NCBI GenBank assembly: GCA_021234155.1
Contig: JAJEKV010000114.1
Span: 1,822,224 to 1,886,223 of the forward strand
Reading direction: 5' to 3'
From: Isoetes taiwanensis
Taxonomy: Eukaryota; Streptophyta; Lycopodiopsida; Isoetales; Isoetaceae
Length of the DNA: 64,000 bases
Under the pieces are notes generated by a model that was not told the DNA's origin, ran no database searches, and saw nothing but the letters and a program-made list of their open reading frames with translations. Below are positions 55,772 to 64,000 of this stretch, piece after piece. The position numbers and the translations under genes were made by a program. Position 1 is the stretch's first letter; each line of letters opens with the position of its first letter.

Positions 55772-56786
55772 GACACACATTTTCCCACCCAAAGTTTTGT
55801 TGTGGGGTGGGTGGGGGGATTTCATGTCACGTGGCATTGTATTGACCACATATTTTAAGAAAATGTTGCCCATCCCCTTTAACATTGCACGGGAACATTA
55901 TAGGTTTTAAACTAGGCCTATAATACATTGAAATTCCTCCCCCAACTTTACTTTTTAGCAGGCTTGCCTAACCTCCCCTACAACTTTTGCTGGAATTCTA
56001 GGCTATCCACGTAAAATCCCTTAGGAAATTGGTTTCCATCGGGCCCCAATGCCTTCTTCGGTATTCTTTCTCCCGATGGGCTTGTGGGGCTACTTGCAAC
56101 CTTAGGGAGGAGGCCTTTTCGACTTATTTGGCAAATTTTGTAACCCTATCCTTAATGGTATTCGCTCAAGGTTGGTAGCTTTGGCATCTTTGAGTGATAA
56201 AATTTTTCGATGAAATTGTTCAAATGGAACTTGACAACATTTCTAGTCTCCAAGTGCTTCTCGCTTGGCGACACATCGGTCTTTATTGGGGTATTGGGAA
56301 ATGTTTCTCATTATGGAATAAATTTTAAGTAGTTCACGTGGAACATTTGTGGGCAATGCGGCTCTAGTATGCACAAATGCATCATGCAACGGAGCTAATG
56401 TTGGCAGAATGAAAGGAGGTTTAAATGGGTTTCAGCTTACAAATTTTGAGAGCTCTAGGGTTCTTTGTGCACTGGGAATTTCAAGTGGATCCTCAACATA
56501 TTTGCTTCTTTAGCTGGAGCCTATTTGAGTTTCTATTTCGACCGGCATCAGAGCTTCTAGGGTTGCTCATTAAATCTTGTGTTTAGTTATTGGACAAGCA
56601 GCTTATGACCTTCTATTTTGGTACCATAGTGAGTTTCATTTTGGGCCTTAATAGTGTTAAGTTGGAAATCCAAAAAAATTAGTTTTGACAAGCAAGCATA
56701 GCTATTTCTCTTCCCGCAAGCATGCATATGGTAATAATATGCAGTTGGAAATCCATTAGGCGGAAAAAAAAACATGGGCAAGAAGG

Positions 56787-57020
56787 TTACTTTGTGAACT
56801 AGGGATTCCTCAAGAAGGACCTATAATCTTATTATCAGACAGCTCAAGTTGCATAGCTATTACCAGAAATCCTGTCTTGCATCAAAGAACAAAACACATA
56901 GAGGTTCATATGCATTTTATCAGAGAACTTGTGGAAAAAGGATATGTAACTCATGGAATACATAAGTACGTATTAGAACATGTGGCGGATATATTGACAA
57001 AGGCTCTACCACGTAACTAA
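56787..57020 (+). pseudogene. Copia RNase H C-terminal fragment
   Basis: A single open frame reads LCELGIPQEGP, LLSDSSSCIAITRNPVLHQR, TKHIEVHMHFIRELVEKGYV and VADILTKALPRN before TAA. HQRTKHIEV and ADILTKAL are diagnostic of plant copia RNase H. No RT precedes it. A purine-rich aaaagagaaagggag follows at about 57107, as expected before an LTR, though the LTR cannot be delimited. Confidence 0.88.
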
Positions 57021-59916
57021 GTTTACTAGATTCAAGTTAATCTTTGGGTGTTCAAGACCTACTTATTTGTTCTCAAAGCTAAATTTGCCGACATGAATAT
57101 TGATTCAAAAGAGAAAGGGAGATCATTGCATCCTTATAATATATCGGAGATAAAGTGGTACAATTATCTTTCTTATTAAAAGAGAGGGTGTTCGGTTAGC
57201 GGAACGCCGCGATGTGCAGACGCATGCTGGCGTTCCCTCCCCTAGCGGGATATTTTGGCGGTATCGTCAATTTCAAACTACTCCAAGCGAGCTATAGCTA
57301 TAGCAACCGGGAGGCGTAACCACAACGTAGCTACGGTGATGGCTCATGATGCGGTCGGGTATGCATGGAATCTTTTCAAATTTTATTTATTTTGACTCAT
57401 ACTAACCAACAAGCTTGCTTCCATTTTGCATGACATTTAGACTCCGAAATGTTGTTGCTTTAGATGCCTCTTGCAAATTGCTTTCGCCATGGTAGAGTCC
57501 GTTGATTTAGGTACTATTCTAAGCAAAGCTTTTGTGGAGGAGCTACCTTTGAACATTCGATCCTTGACGATTTGGGTAAGGTTTGCTTTATTCCCGCCTC
57601 CCAAAGCACAAAAGCTATGGTCTCATTGTTTCTATATTAAATTGCGATTCAGGGGCCATCTTCGGATCTTGGGGCAAGCTATTGAATTCTGTTTGCAGGT
57701 GAGCGGGCAACTTCGTCTCTTCCTTCTTGTATTTCACAAACTATCACTTCAGATTATTTTTCCATATTGTTTACACCGAGAAATACCCATATTCTATAAT
57801 AAAAGATCGCCAAAGCAACATCATTTCTATCAATGTTTTTAGAACCATTCCCGGTGACGCTTTTTGTCATATTTGCTTATCGACGCTAGCTCGACATATA
57901 CTATTTGCAAGATTTTTATGGAGATGGATTTGTATTGCAGGACTTCAATGGAGATAAATTCGTGCTTTGACACCAGCACATCAAGGTTTGCCTATTAATT
58001 TGCTTTTAGATGACTAAAGCTTCATTCGATGGATGGAATTCTACTACCGACTTTTTTTTTCCCAGCTCATAGGGACGTCCACAAAATGTCTTGCACTTGA
58101 TAAGGACATCTGTTTTTGTTCCTCTTATACTGCAGGGCACTAAAATTATTATGGATTAACTCTGCAGACTTGCTTGATTAACTGCAGACTTACTTGCAGG
58201 CATCCCTAACTTCTGTAGCAATTCTGCTGCCATAATCATCGCCATAGCCATAACCTTTCGGTCTTCTTGAACGGACAAGGCTTTTTGGACTGCAAATGAA
58301 GAGCCGCATTTTCTTTTTCATGGACTGTTGGATGCTTGGATGGTTATTCTGTTTAGATTGGCCATCTTCAGTATGCCTTTCAAAGAATGCTACTATTGAT
58401 GAGGTAAAAGTTGTATACTTGCATTACATCAGAGGAATGGGAGAATATGTTAATGATATGTGATTTCATCAGGTACATTCATGTGTGTTCTAGGCCTATG
58501 AAATGGGTCTTGGATAGACTGCTTTGATACACCAAAGGAAATGGCCCATTCACACTTGGGAGTGGTTACAGATGGTCGATATATACCTGGTCACAGGGCA
58601 GTATGGGGCCCAGTGCTGAATGTCAATCAGCTTGAGCTAGAATTTTAGACTAGAATTATTGGAGTCTAAACTCTTCTTTTTAAAAGATGGATACTTGACC
58701 GGATATGCGTATAAACATTGTAAAATGAACTAGACATTGACTTGGTTAAGGTGGAAATAAATAGAAGATGATTATCTTCATTTTCATTTTTCTGGGATTT
58801 ATCTTCTAGAAATACTTTGTAGATATGCTCCTGCTACTACATTGTGGAGGGGTCAGTTGCATGTAATGGGAGGAAGCAAAAAAGATCTGATATAGAAGTC
58901 TATGGAACATTTAGAATCATTTGTATTTGGATTTTGGAGCTGTATTTTCCTCCTTTTCCATGGCGTTTTGGTGTGCAGGCTGTGGATGATAAGTTTTAGA
59001 CCTGCAAGATCTTGAAGAAGATAACTTACTTGGCTATAATAGATCAAAGATTTTGTACCATCTCTATAGCATAGCTTCCAAAGCTTTTGATGCATGCTCT
59101 TTTCTTTGAGCGATTTTTTTTTCTTGGTTATGGAGTTGTATATCTATACTTAGTTGTCATCTTATGCAGGTGCAACTGTCTGATGCACGCAGCTTTTACA
59201 CAGTTCAACATCTGGTTATAAGCCAGCCTACCTTCACCAAAGCATATTTAAAGGTACATAGCATATAAAGTGCTTAGAAAGATATTTCCTATAATACTAC
59301 GGTTAACAAAGTCGTTTACCATTTGTGTTTGTTTTGTGTTCTGATTACTCAAAAGGTCGCTTTCTTTCAGGTCACTTTCTTTCTGGCTTTGCAAGATTTG
59401 GCAACAAGTCTGACATTCAAGGACCTGACTCTTAAGCAATGGGGCTGCTACAGTCAAAACTCCTCTATTTTGGAAAAGATATTCTAGCTTTCTAGCTTTT
59501 GCTACCTTGATCGCCTGAGAATATCGCCTTATCTTTAAAGTCTAAGAACCATTTCCAGCCATTTTAATGCAACATCAAGCGGTAGATGAACACTTCTCTG
59601 GTAAGATCCATTTTATTTGTTCTGATGTTTACCTTTCATCTTCTAAGCTCCCATGGCTTTGTCAACATGTGCATTTTGGCTTCCATGGCTTTATCTATCG
59701 CCATTTGCATGTGTATTTTGTTATTTTTGTATCTTTGTTGTATAGGTTTGGATTGTGTCGACCGAGAGCAAAAGATGGAGAGCAAATAGCCAACGAGATA
59801 TAGATTTAAGGATAGTGTTTTTAGGTGTTTTTTATGCGTGTCTTTCCGTCGTCACCGCGTCGAATGTCCCACGTTTGGATTGTCCCACGTCTGGAATAAC
59901 AGTTATAATGGAATTG
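57021..59916. other. Unassigned region with possible exons
   Basis: 57471-57575 is open (VESVDLGTILSKAFVEELPL) and ends near a gtaagg donor. 59170-59253 is flanked by ttatgcag and gtacat and encodes 28 residues, VQLSDARSFYTVQHLVISQP then TFTKAYLK, in phase 0 at both ends. They may belong to one plus-strand host gene but I cannot name it or connect them. The rest shows no feature. Confidence 0.35.
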
Positions 59917-60283
59917 GCATGAAGGGGGAATGTTGGAAATGTTCATGCCATATTCTATATGAAGGTGCTATCATGAATTACTAGGTTAAATACACTAGGT
60001 TAAATTATTTGAATTTGACCTAGTTATATTGGTGCAATGGTTAAAGGTCTTGATGCACCGAAATACATATTATGAAAATAGAATGTTGACTTAAACCTAA
60101 TGGGAGAAAAGCTGGCTAACGAAATCATGCCAGAAACGATTGTAAATCCGTTCGGTTTGGCTCAACCGACGGATCATTGTGTATATAGCAAAGAATCTTA
60201 CAGATCCGGCACTCTGGTATGCTGGATTGAAGATAATTCAAAGAGTATTTGTTCTGTAAGTTGATTTTTATCTTTGGTCAACA
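59917..60283 (+). repeat. Copia polypurine tract and LTR, element otherwise missing
   Basis: ggcatgaagggggaa (59917-59930) is followed by tgttggaaatgttcatgcca, nearly the same arrangement as at 6410-6440. A TATA-like gtatatag lies near 60180. A plausible end ggtcaaca falls at 60283, giving about 353 bp. The tract implies a truncated element, not a solo LTR. Confidence 0.65.
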
Positions 60284-60633
60284 AATGAACAGCAACCGAG
60301 TCAATACGATTTGAACAGTGTATTTGATCAATCGTCTTATTTGTTTATGATAATTAGCCTAAACAATTATCATGGCATTGCTATATTGTGGAAGTAATAT
60401 GAGCTAGGGGAATTATACAAGGTTAAGCCATGTACGAGATAAGAAGTTTGAATTAAAACATGATGTATATGACTAATAGTTGAACATAAATTGCTTTCAC
60501 TTAATTGACTGAAAGACATGAAGCTGACGACGACATAGCAGACGTACGAACCAACTACAAAATTGTGTAAAATCCAAACAACCTCTAATAAAGTAGCCAA
60601 GAACAGAACATGATGACAAAATTGTCAGCACAC
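60284..60633. other. AT-rich, nothing recognised
   Basis: No gene, repeat or regulatory structure could be supported in this stretch. Confidence 0.6.
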
Positions 60634-61446
60634 CTGACATGAGCAGCATGATCCACCTCGACTATTGGAATACCAGAAGCTTGAACTAAATTTTGACAGT
60701 CAGACTGATAAATACATCGTCTGAAGGTAATTGTTGTTGAAGGTGTGTCTGACGAGATCTTAAAACGTCCAGAACTGCCACCAATTCCTCCTTATTCCCC
60801 TCAGTTAGCACTTGTAAAGCAGCTGACATCCGAGCCTTCCTGGATTCACTAGCCACATCTTTGCAGATCCAAACACTAAATCTCTGGTATGCAATTCTAA
60901 AAAGCAGAATCGGAAGACCTCCAAGCAAAGTTGGCGAGCTTGGGAGTGAAACCATAGGAGTAGAAGCGACACACACTTGCAGATAAAGGCACTCTACCAG
61001 AACCTTGAAGGGAAGGAAGATCCCCCTTGTGCAGAACTGGAGAAGCACTCACATCTAAAGGAGAAGAATTTACATTCAGTACCTCAGTGACCATAGTGGA
61101 TTTAGGTGTTTTAGCCTCTGAAGAGGTGGGTAAAGTATTCAAAGCAGCAGAAACAAGAATGTATCGAGTATCCAAGATGCCTAAGGCACAACAAACCCTC
61201 GGCCGAATGGAAACCCTCGCACACTTCTTCCTGAGCATGATTGATGGCGACCAGAAATGAACCGGGACAATTCTGCCCCCGATTTGATGCCAACCTAAAA
61301 CAAATCACACACCTCTGGAAACCCTTTGAATAAGCTTTCCAATGAGCTAAAGAACACGAAAAAGGTAGATCGGATGCAAAAGTTATCATGGATGATGTGA
61401 ACAACACCGGCGGCGGAGCTCCTAAGCGCCCATTTCTCATTTTCAT
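60634..61446 (-). other. Candidate unassigned minus-strand gene (first exons)
   Basis: A first exon from the ATG at 61446 encodes MKMRNGRLGAPPPVLFTSSM and more, ending ttccagag before gtgtgtga. It can join in phase to 61229 (after catgctcag), giving KKCARVSIRPRVCCALGILD and a Ser-rich stretch that looks like an organelle transit peptide. 60704-60634 is another exon-like piece (after ttatcag, before gtgtgc) encoding SDCQNLVQASGIPIVEVDHA. A frame between them contains SESRKARMSAALQVLTEGNK. I cannot join all parts or name the protein. Confidence 0.35.
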
Positions 61447-61907
61447 AGGTATTTCATGGTCGCATTTGATTTATTGACTAAAGTATGAGAAAATGATGCA
61501 CTCCATTAGATGACTTGTGGTTGTATATAAAGCGATGGTTAATCCAAAAGTTGATGTGTCCCGACTATATGCTGCTCTTACAACCCCATTGTTTAATATT
61601 TATTCCAAAGCAACTTAGCGCATTAACACACCACTCAAAGCATCTTAATTGTGTTGCCCACCCCAGAACATACCCAATAGCGGAATAACAGACTCGTATA
61701 TAGATCCAAATATGAGGAGGAACGAATCTTCTCTACCAAATCAATCCGAAACTTGCTATCTAGAAACTTGCAATTTGTTACAATCTTAAATCAATGTTTA
61801 TTATCAAATATGTTCACGTGCACGTAATTGGTCAAACGAGTGTTTTTTCAGTGTGTTGCTTTTGGCCGCACTCAATCGTAAGTGCCTCTCTCAATTCACT
61901 CAATTCT

Positions 61908-61934
61908 CTATTCTATTCTATTCTATTCTATTCT
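61908..61934 (+). repeat. TTCTA microsatellite
   Basis: About five consecutive ttcta units (tctattctattctattctat and on) followed by tctctc. Confidence 0.9.
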
Positions 61935-63035
61935 CTCAAGTATTCACAATGCACATTGTGGTCACTTGAAACTTGAGAAAGCACATAAAACAATAGAAAA
62001 TCCATCCAACAACTAGTGAAATTGCATATAGCTTCAATTTGATGAGCAAACATGGTTCATCTAATACCTTTTTGATAATAGTTATGACACTCCATTTCAT
62101 GTTCAAATGACACATGTAACGTCCACATAGCTGACATTCCATCATAGACGACGAACAACAACAGAAGCACACCATCAATCTCCACTAGATAATGAACTTT
62201 TGCCAAAATATGTTATGTGAATGTAATTTTTCTTTTCCCAAGAGGTACAGAATTTACCTCGACTCTCTCATATTTTCTTACTTCCTTCAAACTTCTCCAA
62301 TCCCTTCCCTCAAGCTGCATTGCGCTAATTTACATAGTTTTGCCATATTTTCATAGACCTTTCACTGGAACACTCCCGTTAAGCTGTACCATAACAGTCT
62401 TAGAGGGCTTCTTGGTCATCGTGGACAATAAAATTCCATTCAACTCAATTCACCAACCTGTGAAATGTGAAATAATATTCCTTGATGATCTTCGATGAAG
62501 CCTTGCGTTTCCCTGAATGAAGATGTGTTCGAATTATATGTTTTTGCATAACACCCAATTCATAACAGTTAAGCTTTAGGTACAATACTCTTAACACGGG
62601 ATTAACACATTAAAATACTAGGTAGTTAGTTAGTAGTTTTAATATTATAGAGGACATGACATTCTTATAGAACCATGAATAAAATTTTTTATTTTATCAT
62701 AGGAATTTGATTACTGGCAACCATGAATTTGATAAGGTATACTTTTAATAAAGAATGTAGCCTTTACTATATATAATATTTTGTTATTAGGAAACACCCA
62801 GGTGCATCAGAACTAATGTTTAAGATGTAAAAATGCTATTGTGAAAGAAAGACAATTATATAGATGCTAGATGCGGATGGAATTAGTCAAAATAGAGGTC
62901 AAATTGGATATTGCATACCGACCATCTAATGTGGGGAGGGTTTGATATGGACGACAATCATTAAGAAGAATGCACGTGGTGCGCGAGCATATCAAGCCTA
63001 AGATTGAGGCTGAGATTGCAAGGGCTTGAATATAA

Positions 63036-63067
63036 TCAGCAGCAGCAGCAACAACAACAGTAGCAAT
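63036..63067 (+). repeat. CAG/CAA trinucleotide repeat
   Basis: aatcagcagcagcagcaaca and following caacaacag give a run of Gln codons in one frame, ended by TAG. No gene is evident around it. Confidence 0.85.
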
Positions 63068-63669
63068 TTTGGCACGACGCAGCGTAGAAAAGATGAGGAT
63101 GATTTGGAATGGAATTTAATAATTTTTAACTTATAGGAGACAAACTGGCCTAGTGGGTTGTTGGGTATGTGGAATTATTGGCCTCACTCTTTGGACTTAC
63201 GAAAGAAGCCCTATCCCATCAATCCATTATTTTCCACGTTGCATCCGGACCGTCTAATACACGAGCCTCCCACACGGGCGCCGACGCATCAGATCCTCCA
63301 CCAGAACTAAGAATCGCATCTATCCGTTGAAGTTACATCTTCCACACTTCTCTGACATCGGATTAGGATGAACAAATACTGTTCGAACGAGGATCAAACC
63401 CTAATAATTCTGCCGGAGTAGAGCCTGGCTTGGCCCAACTTCATGTTTTTTGTCGCCCAGTTTGTCAAAAGCTACCCCATTCTAGTCAGGAATAAGAATA
63501 TCTTCCAGCATCTCGGCTCCTGTATTGAAAAAAAAGTGCAGTTGTCTCAAAAAGTTCTGTAGTAAAAAACATACCCTGTTTTGTCCATCAGATCGGTGTT
63601 TGGTGGTCTTCTAGGACTTGCAAAGCGGCTCGGATCTCTGTTTCCCTGATATATTTAGTGCTTTCTAAA

Positions 63670-63786
63670 ATGGGGTCTATCGATGGATATGGCGATCAAA
63701 ATAGGCCACTTTCTAGAGAAGACGACCATATTTATCGCTATCACAAACGATATGCAGCCTGGACAGTGTGGATCACTTGTGGTTAG
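63670..63786 (+). other. Possible first exon, unassigned
   Basis: ATG at 63670 opens a 38-codon frame, MGSIDGYGDQNRPLSREDDH then IYRYHKRYAAWTVWITCG, closed by TAG at 63784. The composition is protein-like and a donor such as ttgtg-gttaga is possible, so this could be the 5' exon of a gene continuing past the window. I do not recognise it. Confidence 0.3.
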
Positions 63787-64000
63787 ACGTATCAAGGCGC
63801 CAGTACATCTGGTTTGTCAGATTCTTCCTCCTAGTTTCATTCCTAAGCTTAATAACACTCCATTTTTTTGTGATACAAAAGGAATAAACCCTTATATCAT
63901 TTTCTGCAAAATTGCTCTCAATATTGCAAGGGAAAGCATTATGTGGGTTATTGTGTTTTCTAATGTTGCGATTGCCGGGCTAAAATTTTTCTGTATTTAT
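63787..64000. other. No feature seen at window end
   Basis: The last 214 bases are AT-rich with no recognisable coding, repeat or RNA feature. If the frame at 63670 is an exon, this would be intron. Confidence 0.5.

Larger units (their letters stand above)
54231..56786. other. Intergenic, no gene recognised
   Basis: Contains two small tandem duplications and a hairpin listed separately. 55565-55650 also repeats cacgtgtaacaaat twice. 56037-56085 has ccatcgggcccc facing cccgatgggc. No coding features are supportable. Confidence 0.6.
61447..63669. other. Intergenic with simple repeats
   Basis: No gene is supported. It contains the pentanucleotide and trinucleotide repeats listed separately. 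62217-62498 is open but motif-free. Confidence 0.55.

Overview
The window looks like repeat-rich nuclear DNA of a land plant. Evidence is a plant-type pectin methylesterase with a PMEI pro-domain, plant-style introns, Ty3/gypsy chromoviruses, Ty1/copia elements, plant LINEs, and tRNA-derived SINE-like units. The only gene that reads as fully intact is a nine-exon gene on the minus strand (45123-48730). Its 309-residue product has the four-helix topology and two motif matches of an Orai (CRAC-type) calcium channel. As far as I know, Orai-like genes occur in algae, mosses, lycophytes and ferns but not in flowering plants, so I infer a non-flowering plant, possibly a fern. That inference rests on one gene family.

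Layout. 1-7863: remnants of a gypsy chromovirus, a copia element with a 3' LTR, and a LINE 3' end with a 35-A tail. 7864-11145: AT-rich sequence with small repeats and a nested inverted repeat. 11146-13047: a pectin methylesterase pseudogene. 13440-19085: about 5 kb of a GATTC-rich satellite with a 10-11 bp sub-period, interleaved with three copies of a 330-bp unique segment. 21266-29966: a complete but mutated minus-strand gypsy chromovirus, with LTRs of about 1.17 kb, a CTCTT target duplication, an initiator-Met PBS and a PPT. 31217-33001: a truncated LINE and a 545-bp fold-back element, the latter with a partly matching empty site near 19.1 kb. 33171-39660: a near-complete decayed LINE. 39703-40552: inverted copies of that LINE's 3' end alternating with tRNA-like heads. 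41041-42545: a broken DUF7869-like, transposase-related gene. 45123-48730: the Orai-like gene. 52963-54230: a TFIIF-beta (RAP30) relic interrupted by a 563-bp fold-back element with perfect 154-bp arms. 56787-64000: copia fragments and a few candidate exons I could not assign.

No operon-like or pathway-like cooperation between genes is visible. The story is a sparse host gene complement (Orai-like gene, RAP30 relic, PME relic, unassigned exons) being broken up by nested mobile elements. Several frameshifts could be assembly errors, but the Orai-like gene keeps reading frame across nine exons, which argues that local base accuracy is good there.
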